A stretch of 64,000 nucleotides of DNA from Microbacterium sp. SORGH_AS_0428 (lineage in GTDB: Bacteria; Actinomycetota; Actinomycetes; Actinomycetales; Microbacteriaceae). A program made the translations under genes and the position numbers. The notes beneath the pieces were generated by a model. It saw only the letters and a program-made list of their open reading frames with translations, was not told the origin of the DNA and searched no databases. Location of the stretch: contig NZ_JAVIZT010000001.1 in assembly GCF_031453615.1 (NCBI RefSeq), positions 1-64,000 of the forward strand. Reading direction: 5' to 3'. Numbering within the stretch: the first letter of the stretch is position 1; each line of letters starts with the position of its first letter. Below are positions 1-7,826 of this stretch, piece by piece.

Positions 1-8
1 GGGGAGAG

Positions 9-176
9 ATGGCTGTTGCATCATCTGCGTGGGCTTCCGGCACCTCGCGACGGCGTGCGACCTACGTGCCGCTTCAGCGCGGGGGGTTGCGCTCGGCATC
101 GCAGGTCGCGTTGGTCGCGTCGTGTCTGATCGCCGCCTCCGCATCCGTCGCGCTCGGCGCCCTCGCGCTCATCTGA
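9..176 (+). CDS. Small hydrophobic-tailed protein, function unknown
   Basis: A 55-codon reading frame with an ATG directly behind a GGGGAGAG purine run. The product has a basic N-terminal half (SRRRATYVPLQRGG) and a hydrophobic C-terminal half (VALVASCLIAASASVALGALALI region) long enough for one membrane helix. It ends 26 bases before the DUF7882-like gene. Because the window starts just upstream, this could be the tail of a longer gene; the ribosome-binding run touches the ATG, which is closer than usual. No family recognised. Confidence 0.4.
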   Translation: MAVASSAWASGTSRRRATYVPLQRGGLRSASQVALVASCLIAASASVALGALALI

Positions 177-202
177 CACACCGACTCAGGGGAAGGGACA
201 CC

Positions 203-553
203 ATGGGAAAGCTGTACTACGGGGCTGACACGGAGGCCGTCGTCATTCCCGACCGACTGTTGAGCCACATCAAGGTCGTGGCCGCCACGAAGCTGCGCCG
301 CAACGAGTCGTTCACGCTCTCATGGGTGCATGCGCCGGGTGAGCCCGTCGGGCGCTCGACGCTCTGGCTGCAGCCCTCGATTCCGATGCGCTTCGTGTTC
401 GACTCCGTCGAGCCCGAACAGCTCGACCCGGTGACGCTGCGTACCCTCGCAGACCAGGCCGCGTCGAGCGCAGGCATGCACGTCGACTTGACGAAGGACG
501 ACTTCGGCATCCAGAAGAGCACGACCGAGCGAAAGCTCGCCTCGGTCGCCTGA
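203..553 (+). CDS. DUF7882-like small protein (paralogue 1)
   Basis: A 116-residue soluble protein. The start is the ATG after GGGAAGGGACACC; a longer in-frame extension upstream is arginine-rich and looks non-coding. It begins MGKLYYG, followed by a conserved core (KLRRNESFTLSW, STLWLQPSIPMRFVF). Short proteins of this kind are common in Microbacteriaceae, and I believe they belong to DUF7882; some databases label them ligase-like, but no ligase motif is visible here. The role is unknown. A clear paralogue lies at 1765-2073 on the other side of the dehydrogenase gene. Confidence 0.75.
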   Translation: MGKLYYGADTEAVVIPDRLLSHIKVVAATKLRRNESFTLSWVHAPGEPVGRSTLWLQPSIPMRFVFDSVEPEQLDPVTLRTLADQAASSAGMHVDLTKDDFGIQKSTTERKLASVA

Positions 554-564
554 TCCGAGATCTC

Positions 565-605
565 GCGAAGCCCCTGACCGCCGTCGCTGCGGTCCGGGGC
601 TTCGC
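565..605 (+). terminator. Rho-independent-type hairpin
   Basis: GCGAAGCCCC pairs perfectly with GGGGCTTCGC, and the stem continues with TGACCGC against GCGGTC, around a short loop. It starts 12 bases after the stop of the DUF7882-like gene. As in many high-GC actinobacteria, there is no long T run. Confidence 0.75.
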
Positions 606-739
606 CGTTCTGGCCGGTCGCCGCTCACGAGAGTGCGCGACCGTCGGGGATCACTCCGTCGGATGTCAAGGCCCTCGGTGTCGCTGCGTACCTCGCGCAG
701 CATGGCCCGCAGGTATCCGACCACGACGAGAGGACGATC

Positions 740-1621
740 ATGAACACGACCGCCGACCCGCGCGAGGGCGAAGGAGCCGAGGGATTCCCCGGGCAGGAGC
801 AGTCGCAGCCCGGCAAGACCGCGCCGATGGAACCGCAGCCCGACCACGGCGAGCACAGCTATCGCGGAACCGGCCGACTGACCGGGCGCCGCGCACTCAT
901 CACCGGCGGTGACTCGGGCATCGGGCGAGCAGTGGCGATCGCGTTCGTCCGTGAGGGCGCGGACGTCGCGATCGGCCACCTCCCGGAGGAGGCCGATGAC
1001 GCCGCCGAGACGGTGCGATGGATCGAGGAAGCCGGAAGGCGCGGCGTCGCCCTTGCCGCCGACATCCGCGACACGGACGCCGCCACGCAGATGGTGGAGC
1101 GGGCGCACGAGCGGCTGGGAGGTCTTGACCTGCTGGTGCTCAACGCCGGCTACCAGCGCGATCGAGAGAGCATCGAGACGATCCCGCTCGACGATGTGAA
1201 GCGCGTCTTCGACACCAACCTCGTCGGTCTGATCGCCGGCGCACGCGCTGCGGTGCCCCATTTGCGGGAAGGCGCCTCGATCATCGTCACGAGCTCGGTG
1301 CAGGCGTTCTCGCCCTCGCCGTCGCTGATCGACTACGCCATGACGAAGGCGGCGCAGGTCGCCTTCGTGAAGGCCCTGGCCGAGGAGCTCGGGCCTCGCG
1401 GGATCCGGGTCAACGCCGTCGCGCCGGGGCCGGTGTGGACGCCGCTGATCCCCGGCACAGGATGGGACCAGGAGCGCATCGAGACCTTCGGGACGGACAC
1501 GCCCCTGGGTCGCGCCGGTCAGCCGGCCGAGCTCGCCGGAGCCTACGTGTACCTCGCCTCGGACGCGGCACGCTATGTCAGCGCCGCTGTTCTGCCGGTC
1601 ACGGGTGGCAAACCCCTCTGA
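740..1621 (+). CDS. SDR-family NAD(P)-dependent oxidoreductase (YghA-like)
   Basis: A 293-residue classical short-chain dehydrogenase with a roughly 45-residue polar N-terminal extension rich in Gly, Gln and Pro. Visible motifs are the cofactor loop TGGDSGIGRA (about residues 55-64), LNAG (about 135), the catalytic Ser in IVTSSVQAF, and YAMTK (YxxxK). PG and the C-terminal GG-K are typical of the YghA/YhdF group of stress-linked dehydrogenases, which carry this same extension. The substrate cannot be read from sequence. The ATG follows GAGAGGACGATC, a good ribosome site. It stands between two DUF7882-like genes, a grouping that suggests a general stress role (inference). Confidence 0.9.
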   Translation: MNTTADPREGEGAEGFPGQEQSQPGKTAPMEPQPDHGEHSYRGTGRLTGRRALITGGDSGIGRAVAIAFVREGADVAIGHLPEEADDAAETVRWIEEAGRRGVALAADIRDTDAATQMVERAHERLGGLDLLVLNAGYQRDRESIETIPLDDVKRVFDTNLVGLIAGARAAVPHLREGASIIVTSSVQAFSPSPSLIDYAMTKAAQVAFVKALAEELGPRGIRVNAVAPGPVWTPLIPGTGWDQERIETFGTDTPLGRAGQPAELAGAYVYLASDAARYVSAAVLPVTGGKPL

Positions 1622-1764
1622 TCGTCGACGACCCGTGCCGGTCGTTCGTCTGCGGAGCCTTGCATGCGCATCGCGGACGACGACCGGCATGGGTGCGCTC
1701 GGGGACCGATCATCGGAATCAGGGTCGCGACCGAACGGCGCGCAGGCAGGAGTGAAGAAGCGGC

Positions 1765-2073
1765 ATGGGACGACTCTGGTACGGGCGCGAGGAGTACTTC
1801 GTGGTCGAGGACGATCTGATCGCGCACCTGCGCGTCGTCACGATGAACAAGCTCCGTCGTGGAGAGGCCTTCATGCTGACCATGCCCACCGCCGACGGGA
1901 CGGGCGGGCGACGGAGCCTCTGGATGTCTCCCGCGGTGCCGATGTCGTTCACGTACTCGCGTCGCGGCACCGTGCAGATCAGGCGAGAGCTCATCGAAGC
2001 GCTGATGGATGCGGCCAACAGCCCAGACGGGCTCGATGTGCAGGAGTTGATGACGGGACACACCCCGTCGTAG
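1765..2073 (+). CDS. DUF7882-like small protein (paralogue 2)
   Basis: A 102-residue protein starting MGRLWYG. It shares with the protein at 203-553 the opening, NKLRRGEAFML, and RSLWMSPAVPMSF. The C-terminal helix region (ELIEALMDAANSPDGLDV) also aligns with the paralogue. The GCAGGAGTGAAGAAGCGGC upstream contains a GGAG ribosome site. Function unknown. The pair probably arose by duplication, with the SDR gene between them. Confidence 0.75.
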   Translation: MGRLWYGREEYFVVEDDLIAHLRVVTMNKLRRGEAFMLTMPTADGTGGRRSLWMSPAVPMSFTYSRRGTVQIRRELIEALMDAANSPDGLDVQELMTGHTPS

Positions 2074-2133
2074 ATGTCCGTTGCCCGGTGCCGTGAGAGC
2101 ATGTCGACGTCGCACACTCGAAGGAGTTTCGCC

Positions 2134-2394
2134 ATGCCCGATCCGCGCCGCCGACCTCTCGGCACGGGAGCGCTGACGCTTGCGCCCGCCGAGGCGCCGG
2201 AGCGTTGGCGGCTCACGGGGAGCGAGGAAGGAGCCCCCGAGGCCAACTGGGGCCACTGGGTGCGCCTCGCGCAACGGATCCTCGAGGTCGACGTCCTGTC
2301 GCGCGAGCGCGAGGGACGCGGCGACGCCTGGGATGAAGGTTTCGCCGCCGGTCACGCTGCGCACGGCGACGACACCGCGAACCCCTATCGCTGA
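2134..2394 (+). CDS. Hypothetical small soluble protein
   Basis: An 86-residue protein starting MPDPRRRPLG. The start was chosen because AAGGAG lies 8 bases upstream; an in-frame ATG further upstream has no such site. The product is acidic at its C-terminus (GRGDAWDEGFAAGHAAHG), has no signal peptide and no membrane helix, and matches no family I recognise. Its 3' end overlaps the convergent beta-lactamase-like gene by 10 bases. Confidence 0.6.
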   Translation: MPDPRRRPLGTGALTLAPAEAPERWRLTGSEEGAPEANWGHWVRLAQRILEVDVLSREREGRGDAWDEGFAAGHAAHGDDTANPYR

Positions 2395-3272
2395 CCGCCG
2401 TCCTGCGCCGCGAGACGCAACGCATCCGCTCCGAGGCCGAACACCTCGCGCTGCACGCCGGCGATCGCCGCGGGGTCGTCGCCTCGCAACTGGATCACCA
2501 CGGTGACACGCTCGCCCTTCGCCGTCTCGCCCGACCAGGATGCAGCGAGCACCCCCGGTGCCGAACCGCCCTTGAATCCCAGGTAGGGCAGAAGCGTGCG
2601 ATCGAGATCCGCGCCGAGTCCGGGGTTCTTCGAGAGGATGGCACGCACGGTCTCGTCGCCCGTGTCGAGCAGCGCCTCATGCACCGCGGCAACGGTGGCG
2701 GGGCTCGCGAACCAGTCGACGCCGTTGTTCCAGGCCGGGCTGGTGACGCTCGCCGCATCCACCGAGAGGGGAGCGGCGTCGACGCCCTCGAGGAGCCGTC
2801 TCCGCTCCGCCTCATCGGCGTCGCGCCACTGAGCCAAGAGCGCGGAGTCTCCCCATCCGAGAGTGAAGAAGTCCTTCGTCGTCAACCACGGCGCATTGCC
2901 CTGACCCCCGACGCTCGCGAATGCCGCTTCGATGCGCTCTCGTCCGAGTCGCCGGATCAGCAGATCGGTGGCGGTGTTGTCGCTGATCGCGATCATCGCC
3001 TGAGCCGCCTCGCGGACCGAGATCCCGGTACCGACGGGTTCGTCCTGGAGTCGCCCGGAGGGCAGGCTCCGATCCGCGTCGGCCAGCACGAGCGTCTCGT
3101 CCCACGTCAGCTCCGAGGAACGCACCGCCTCCGCGGTCGCGAGCAGCACGAACAGTTTGAACACGGAACCGAGAGGGGCGGCGTCGTCCGCCCGTCTTTC
3201 GACGAGCTCCTCGTCGCCGCGGGCGATCAAGACCCCGACCTCGCCGGGCAGCCGATCGAGGCGATCAGCCAC
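2385..3272 (-). CDS. Class A beta-lactamase-fold serine hydrolase domain (C-terminal part of an LpqF/ORF12-like protein)
   Basis: A 295-residue reading frame with beta-lactamase-fold motifs: SVFK (SxxK nucleophile), ISDN (SDN loop) and KGGS (KTG-like). It has no signal peptide and no ribosome site at its GTG start. The lipoprotein gene at 3297-3743 lies just upstream in exactly the same frame, separated by one TGA and eight sense codons. Together they reproduce the two-domain LpqF/Cpe/ORF12 architecture, an N-terminal cystatin-like domain followed by a beta-lactamase-like domain. I therefore think this is the downstream half of one gene interrupted by a stop. LpqF-type proteins are not established drug-resistance enzymes. 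Confidence 0.75.
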   Translation of the reverse strand: MADRLDRLPGEVGVLIARGDEELVERRADDAAPLGSVFKLFVLLATAEAVRSSELTWDETLVLADADRSLPSGRLQDEPVGTGISVREAAQAMIAISDNTATDLLIRRLGRERIEAAFASVGGQGNAPWLTTKDFFTLGWGDSALLAQWRDADEAERRRLLEGVDAAPLSVDAASVTSPAWNNGVDWFASPATVAAVHEALLDTGDETVRAILSKNPGLGADLDRTLLPYLGFKGGSAPGVLAASWSGETAKGERVTVVIQLRGDDPAAIAGVQREVFGLGADALRLAAQDGGQR

Positions 3273-3296
3273 GTCGTCGAGCGAGGATGATGCTCT

Positions 3297-3743
3297 TCAT
3301 GGCTCGGACGCGGGGCCGAGGAGGAACGCGACGATCTTGTCGTCGTCGTTGATGGCGACGGTCATGTCGAAGGGTTCGCCGATCGCACCTCGGATCGTCG
3401 TCACCGCGGAACGTTCGTCGCCCCGGTAGGCCGTGACGGTGAAGGGCGCCGCGGGCCGGATCTGCGTGTTGAGCAGGTCGGCGACTTCGCCGGCGGACAC
3501 CTCTGCGGTGAAGACGGCGTCGAGGTGAGGCTCCCACTCGGCGGCTGTGGTGTCGTGCTCGGCGCCGAGGACGTCGATGATCCACGACGTCTTCTCTCCC
3601 ACGGGGGTATCGGCGATCTCCACGGACGAGGGTGTCGTAACCGGCGCGTCGGGTGCGTCGGCGGCGGGCGCGCAGGCCGTCAGAGCGAGCGCCGCGGTAG
3701 CGAGGAGAGCGAGGGACGAGTACGGGCTCAGCCGGCGGGGCAT
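3297..3743 (-). CDS. Lipoprotein, N-terminal domain of an LpqF/ORF12-like protein
   Basis: A 148-residue product with a signal peptide and lipobox (LALTAC, Cys at about 24), followed by a Pro/Ala/Asp-rich linker and a domain of about 100 residues. This matches the small alpha/beta domain that precedes the beta-lactamase-like domain in LpqF and in ORF12 of the clavulanic acid cluster. The product ends at a TGA, after which the same frame continues (LDDVADRLDRLPGEVGVL) into the serine-hydrolase domain. If the stop is real, this half would be exported without its partner. Confidence 0.7.
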   Translation of the reverse strand: MPRRLSPYSSLALLATAALALTACAPAADAPDAPVTTPSSVEIADTPVGEKTSWIIDVLGAEHDTTAAEWEPHLDAVFTAEVSAGEVADLLNTQIRPAAPFTVTAYRGDERSAVTTIRGAIGEPFDMTVAINDDDKIVAFLLGPASEP

Positions 3744-3832
3744 GGCGGGGTCCTTTCGTGGGGGATCCCATCCACGCTATGCACGGCGCGACTCGAGCGC
3801 CTCCACCTGGCGGGGGAGTTCTCGAACGCGCG

Positions 3833-4402
3833 TCAGGAGCCGGGGCGCTCGATCAGCAGCAGGCCCTGCTTGGTGTCGGCGAGCGTCATCCAGCCGTCCC
3901 CGAACTGATACGTCATGCCGTACCCGTCCGAATCCGGGTTGAGCACGTTCGCCTTGTTCTCGGTGATGTACTCGTCGCCGACGCTCGTCCAGCCGCCTGC
4001 GAGCAGTTCGCTCCGGGCGGTCTGGGCTTCGGCGTCGCTCACGGGCGCCCACCCGAACACCTGGACGTGATCGCTGGCGACCGAGTAGTCGCCCCAGACG
4101 CACTGAATGCCCTCCGGGAAGGTCAGGCTGCCGACCCGGAACACGTCCTCCTTCGCGGTCCACTTCGCCTTCGCGAAGTCCGCGATCACGTCGTCCGGGA
4201 GCAGTGACTCGCACGTGGGCTTGTCGATCGTGCCGGGTGTGGGTTCGCTGGTGGCGACGGGGGTCGGCGTGGAGGCGTCCGGCGCCGACGCGGGAGTGGA
4301 GGCGGCCGGCTCGGGAGCGGCCGAGCTCGAGCATGCGGCGAGCGAGATCGCGCCGGCGACGAGCAGGGCGGCGCAGAGCGAGGAGCGGATGCGGCGGGTC
4401 AT
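3833..4402 (-). CDS. Putative lipoprotein, function unknown
   Basis: A 189-residue secreted lipoprotein: basic N-terminus, hydrophobic stretch, lipobox ISLAAC (Cys at about 24), and a low-complexity Ser/Pro/Ala/Thr linker to about residue 57. A compact domain follows with two Cys (PTCESLL and IQCVWGDY) that could form a disulphide. The ATG overlaps the hisN stop in an ATGA junction, so the two genes are translationally coupled. The domain resembles small DUF3558-like actinobacterial lipoproteins, but I cannot assign it firmly. Confidence 0.7.
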   Translation of the reverse strand: MTRRIRSSLCAALLVAGAISLAACSSSAAPEPAASTPASAPDASTPTPVATSEPTPGTIDKPTCESLLPDDVIADFAKAKWTAKEDVFRVGSLTFPEGIQCVWGDYSVASDHVQVFGWAPVSDAEAQTARSELLAGGWTSVGDEYITENKANVLNPDSDGYGMTYQFGDGWMTLADTKQGLLLIERPGS

Positions 4403-5232
4403 GCCGTGGCCTCCGAGTCGGTTGCACGGGCGAAGAAGTCGAGGAAGGACTGGTGGAGCGCGCCGTTGGTGGCCAGCACCGACCGGGTGGAGAGGGAGTC
4501 GGTGCCGTCGAAGGCCGTCATCCGTCCGCCTGCTTCGGTGATGATCGGTCCGAGGGCCGCGATGTCGTACTCCTTCACGTCGAACTCGGCGACCATCTCG
4601 AGCCGCCCCTCGGCAAGCAGCATGTACGGCCAGGCGTCGCCGTATCCGCGGTCGCGCCACACGGTGCGCGAGAGCCGGATGAGTCCGTCCAGGTGACCCG
4701 CATCATCCCACTGCGCGATGCTCTGGAAGCTCACGCTCGAGCGGTCGAGGCTGTCCACGGTCGACACGGCGAGCCGGCGCGGCTGGGCTCCGCCGTTCGT
4801 CCAGGCGCCCTCGCCCTGGGCAGCCCACCACCGGCGTCCGATCGAGGGCTGGCTCACGACGCCGACGCGGGGCACGCCGTCGACGGCGAGCGCGATGAGC
4901 GTCGCCCAGATCGGGATGCCCTTCAGGTAGTTATGGGTGCCGTCGATCGGGTCGATGATCCACTGGCGTGCGCTGTCTCCGGCCGATCCGAACTCTTCGC
5001 CCAGCACCGCGTCGTCCGGCCGTTCCGCGGAGAGGATGGCGCGAATCGCCTTCTCGGTCGCGATATCCGCCTCGGTCACGTAGGACGCGTCGGGCTTGAC
5101 CTCGATGCTGAGGTCGGCGGCATCGAAGCGCGACATGGCGACGGCGTCCGCCGCATCCGCCATTCTGAGGGCGAGCGCGAGGTCGTCGGAGAAGCTGCCC
5201 GCGAGCGCGCCGGAGGACGAAGTGGGGGACAT
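4399..5232 (-). CDS. hisN: Histidinol-phosphatase / inositol-monophosphatase family protein
   Basis: A 277-residue Mg2+-dependent phosphatase of the inositol monophosphatase superfamily. Motifs are GEEFG (metal ligand Glu), IDPIDGTHNYL (DPxDGT) and GDAWPYMLLAEGRLEMVAE. Actinobacterial members of this size, with the W-rich stretch WRDRGYGDAWPY, are usually HisN, which removes phosphate from L-histidinol phosphate in histidine synthesis. A broader inositol-phosphatase activity cannot be excluded. The start MSPTSSSGAL was preferred over an upstream extension that is arginine-rich and non-conserved. It reads away from tRNA-Lys. Confidence 0.85.
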   Translation of the reverse strand: MSPTSSSGALAGSFSDDLALALRMADAADAVAMSRFDAADLSIEVKPDASYVTEADIATEKAIRAILSAERPDDAVLGEEFGSAGDSARQWIIDPIDGTHNYLKGIPIWATLIALAVDGVPRVGVVSQPSIGRRWWAAQGEGAWTNGGAQPRRLAVSTVDSLDRSSVSFQSIAQWDDAGHLDGLIRLSRTVWRDRGYGDAWPYMLLAEGRLEMVAEFDVKEYDIAALGPIITEAGGRMTAFDGTDSLSTRSVLATNGALHQSFLDFFARATDSEATA

Positions 5233-5336
5233 GACCGTCAGCCTACCGGGCCGACACCGGCTCGATTGGCGCTCTGCTTCGCCGGGTGATAGCGTTGTCC
5301 CTCGGTTCGGAAAGTGAGTTTCTCGCTCCGGATCAC

Positions 5337-5412
5337 GCACCTCTAGCTCAATCGGCAGAGCAACTGACTCTTAATCAGTGGGTTCAGGGTTCAAGTCCCT
5401 GGGGGTGCACCA
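5337..5412 (+). tRNA. tRNA-Lys (anticodon CTT)
   Basis: Full cloverleaf. The acceptor arm GCACCTC pairs with GGGGTGC. The anticodon arm is ACTGA/TCAGT with loop CTCTTAA, giving anticodon CTT. The T arm is CAGGG/CCCTG around TTCAAGT. Discriminator A and an encoded CCA follow. The 3' part from 5365 on is repeated exactly at 11855-11900, so this gene was the target of an integrated element, which rebuilt the 3' end of the tRNA on entry. Confidence 0.97.
5365..5410 (+). repeat. attL: left 46-bp direct repeat, inside tRNA-Lys
   Basis: Starts TGACTCTTAATCAGTGGG in the anticodon stem and ends GGGGGTGCAC, one base into the CCA end. It is identical to 11855-11900. The bases before (C versus G) and after (C versus G) differ, so the repeat is bounded exactly. 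Confidence 0.95.
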
Positions 5413-5415
5413 CAA

Positions 5416-5459
5416 GGAAGGCCCGGAATCACTGAGCAAAGCTAGTGACCGGGCCTTCC
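5416..5459 (+). terminator. Strong hairpin just after tRNA-Lys, inside the element
   Basis: GGAAGGCCCGG pairs with CCGGGCCTTCC, and inside it TCACT pairs with AGTGA around the loop. It begins 3 bases after the CCA. It belongs to the element side of attL, so the incoming DNA supplies the tRNA transcript with a terminator. Confidence 0.75.
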
Positions 5460-5548
5460 GGCGTTTGCGGCTCCGGACGGGCAGCAGCGCGAAAACAGCG
5501 CGCGTGTCTCAGCCGAGCGGTGTCGGGGCGCTGCGGCAAGATGAAGTC

Positions 5549-6391
5549 GTGGTTACCGGATGGCACAAGCGCGGAGCGGACCCGGCGGAGCTCAAGGCTC
5601 TTCACCCGGGCGTGCCCTCGTGGATGCGTCGGCAGATCATCATGTGGGCAGACGCGTTCTCCGCTGAGGCAACGAACTCGTCATTCGTAAGTGGCAACCC
5701 AGATCCCGCGGTTCTTGAGGACTATGAGACGGCCGTCAGACGACGCGAGTCGCTCGTCGACGGGTTCAGCGGCGAGGGCGCGGAGTATCTGCTGGACGAG
5801 ATGGGTCAGGACGAGTTCCTGGACTTTGTTGACTATCTCGTCTACCGAGTGAGTCGAGATCCGGACGCGTATCCCGACGCGTTGGATCTTCTTGAGGACA
5901 TCCTTCAGCGCGCGGGTTCGGAGTGGCGGGTCGGGGAGCGAGATGGATTCGCGTCTCTGGAAAAGCGGGTGCCTGAAGGTGTCTCCATAGCCGCCGCGGA
6001 AACGATCTCGAACTCAGGCAACGCTGGCGGGCTGCTTGCGGAGTCCTGGCATGCCGCGTTCGGCAAATCTCCTCACACCGAAGAGGCCTATGAAAAGGCC
6101 ATCAAGGCTGTCGAGGAAGCAGGAGTGCACATTGTGACTCCGAAGGATTCAAAGTCAACGCTCGGCAAGATGATAAGTGTGATGAAGAGCCAAAAGGATT
6201 GGAAACTCGACCTCCCGACTCCCGACGCGGACGTAGCAATCAAGATGGCCGACGCGCTCTGGGTTGGGCAGGAGAGCCGTCACGGTGGAAATGGATACCG
6301 GAAGCCGACACAAGCTGAAGCGGAGGCTGCCGTCTTGCTCGCTGTTCCCCTCGTGCAGTGGTTCACGTCTGGTGCTCTCGCGCGGCGCTAG
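5549..6391 (+). CDS. Hypothetical protein with an Abi/HEPN-like C-terminal region
   Basis: A protein of about 280 residues, acidic in the middle (DEMGQDEFLDFVDYLVYRV). The frame is open from inside the tRNA. I use the GTG at 5549 (then VTGWHKRGADPAELK) because upstream codons are arginine-rich and overlap the terminator hairpin; the start is uncertain. The last 45 residues (WVGQESRHGG, then AEAEAAVLLAVPLVQWF) have the RHG plus Ala-rich helix layout seen in C-terminal abortive-infection-type and HEPN-like domains. This is a pattern match by eye only. It faces the HEPN gene at 6404, so the two are convergent. Confidence 0.6.
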   Translation: MVTGWHKRGADPAELKALHPGVPSWMRRQIIMWADAFSAEATNSSFVSGNPDPAVLEDYETAVRRRESLVDGFSGEGAEYLLDEMGQDEFLDFVDYLVYRVSRDPDAYPDALDLLEDILQRAGSEWRVGERDGFASLEKRVPEGVSIAAAETISNSGNAGGLLAESWHAAFGKSPHTEEAYEKAIKAVEEAGVHIVTPKDSKSTLGKMISVMKSQKDWKLDLPTPDADVAIKMADALWVGQESRHGGNGYRKPTQAEAEAAVLLAVPLVQWFTSGALARR

Positions 6392-6403
6392 ACGCGGGCA
6401 GGA

Positions 6404-6964
6404 CTACCAGTCGATCATCGCGCCGCTGATGACGTTGTTGATGAGGCGCTCGATGAAGATCACGGCCTCCTCGCGGCCCACGGTGTACCCGGTCGGGTGG
6501 CCACAGCGGTTACGCGTTTTGAGCCCGTCGTCCAGGATGCTCCGGGCGTTCTTGTTGAAGACGCCTGCGTCCTCGCACAGCAGGAAGAAGTTCGCGTCGT
6601 TGACGTATAGCAGATCGTTCTTTTTGGATATCTTCCGGTAGTTGTGAGCGGTCTCGAACCGTGCTTTGTTCGCCGCCTGCATCGCTTTGAACCCGCCGCG
6701 GTGGCCCTCAATCACCGAGTACAGGTGCTCGATCGTGGCTGCCCAAACCATGAGCACAGCGCCTCGATACGCATTCGCTTCATAGCAGTCGATGGCCTCT
6801 TCGAGATACTGCCGATATGTCGCCGGGGCGCGCTGTGCTGACTCCCGGAGCGAGTGGAGCGCTTGGGTGGGTGCCTGACGGGCGATGTCGGTGACAGGGA
6901 GTCGGTACGCCTCTTGAAACTCGCGAAGGCGGTCGAGGTTTGGTTCCCAGCTGTCAGTCACCAT
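6404..6964 (-). CDS. HEPN-domain protein (putative RNase-type effector or partner)
   Basis: A 186-residue mostly helical protein. Near the C-terminus it carries RNRCGHP, a fit to the Rx4-6H motif with the usual Asn after Arg that marks HEPN domains; many of these are toxin or abortive-infection RNases. Helices around EAIDCYEANAYRGAVLMVWAA match the HEPN four-helix pattern. The start codon lies inside the 3' end of the DUF5343-like gene (11-base overlap), so the two are cotranslated. The pairing suggests an antitoxin/effector or sensor/effector unit (inference). Confidence 0.7.
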   Translation of the reverse strand: MVTDSWEPNLDRLREFQEAYRLPVTDIARQAPTQALHSLRESAQRAPATYRQYLEEAIDCYEANAYRGAVLMVWAATIEHLYSVIEGHRGGFKAMQAANKARFETAHNYRKISKKNDLLYVNDANFFLLCEDAGVFNKNARSILDDGLKTRNRCGHPTGYTVGREEAVIFIERLINNVISGAMIDW

Positions 6965-7754
6965 CGTCCGCGATGGGCTTATCGAGCACGTATCGCGCCA
7001 TGTTCTTGAATATTTCGCGTACGGTGTCTGCGGTCGCGTCGGCCGCGATATGAATCTCGACATTGACGTGCACGCTCGGGCTTGTCGATACGGAAACGGT
7101 GGGGGTCGGCGGAGGGGCTGGCAACATCTGCGTACCGGTCGAGACGGGAGCTGGTGTTGCCGGAACGGCGGTCGCGGCCGAAACGTCGCCGTTAGAGTCC
7201 GCCGGGCTGGTGTCGTCGCCAGACTCATCTGGCGTGGCTGCGGGAGGGGAGCCGTTCACGAAGGCATCGACCGCGGCCAGATTGAACGTGATTCGCGTCT
7301 CCTTGCCGCCTCGGCCGACCAGGAAGCTCCCTAGCCCTGCTCCCTCCACGACGCGCCCGAAAGTGACCGCCCCCGAAAGAAGGGTAGATCCCTTCAAGCC
7401 GCCCAATGTGTCCTGGTGAGACGCTTCCCAGTACTGCCCGACTTCTGCGGCGGTGGCTTCAGATTTCGAGCCGTAGTGCACCCACTCCAGAGTCGCCTTG
7501 TAAAGGTCGACGCCCGCGAGCGTCTCGCGCAAGGCCGCCTGCGCATCGCTGTTGAAGAGCTTTCCCCGCTCGGTCATGCGGAGATTGGTTCCATCGCGCA
7601 GAATCAGGCCGAATTCGACCACCGCGCTGATCTTGCGGTCGTCGATGCTCCCAAGCGCCTTCTGCATCGTTGACTGATCGACCCACCCGATCTGCTTACC
7701 CAGATAGCTCAGCAACTTCTGAATGTCTTCGACAGACGCCCTGATCGGGACCAT
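6954..7754 (-). CDS. DUF5343-like winged-helix protein with IHI-type tail
   Basis: A 266-residue protein with a perfect AAGGAGG ribosome site. Residues 1-140 look like two winged-helix units (SVEDIQKLLSYLGKQIGW and LRMTERGKLFNS). This is followed by a region of about 60 residues rich in Pro, Ala, Thr and Ser, and a short C-terminal module: SVHVNVEIHIAADAT, then REIFKNMARYVL. The N-terminal layout and the strand-then-helix tail match DUF5343-type proteins, which often sit in accessory loci. It probably binds DNA or acts as an adaptor for the downstream HEPN protein. The tail resembles the end of the TIR protein in the same element. Confidence 0.65.
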   Translation of the reverse strand: MVPIRASVEDIQKLLSYLGKQIGWVDQSTMQKALGSIDDRKISAVVEFGLILRDGTNLRMTERGKLFNSDAQAALRETLAGVDLYKATLEWVHYGSKSEATAAEVGQYWEASHQDTLGGLKGSTLLSGAVTFGRVVEGAGLGSFLVGRGGKETRITFNLAAVDAFVNGSPPAATPDESGDDTSPADSNGDVSAATAVPATPAPVSTGTQMLPAPPPTPTVSVSTSPSVHVNVEIHIAADATADTVREIFKNMARYVLDKPIADDGD

Positions 7755-7826
7755 CTAGTTCCTCCTTGAATGCGACCTTGCGAAAACCATATCGACAAGA
7801 TGGAACGGCGGTGTGCATTTGAGTCG

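Noticed and set aside
3297..3299. TGA as a selenocysteine codon
   Set aside because: The position is a linker between domains, with no Cys expected, and no selenoprotein link is known for this family. Nonsense change or error is simpler.
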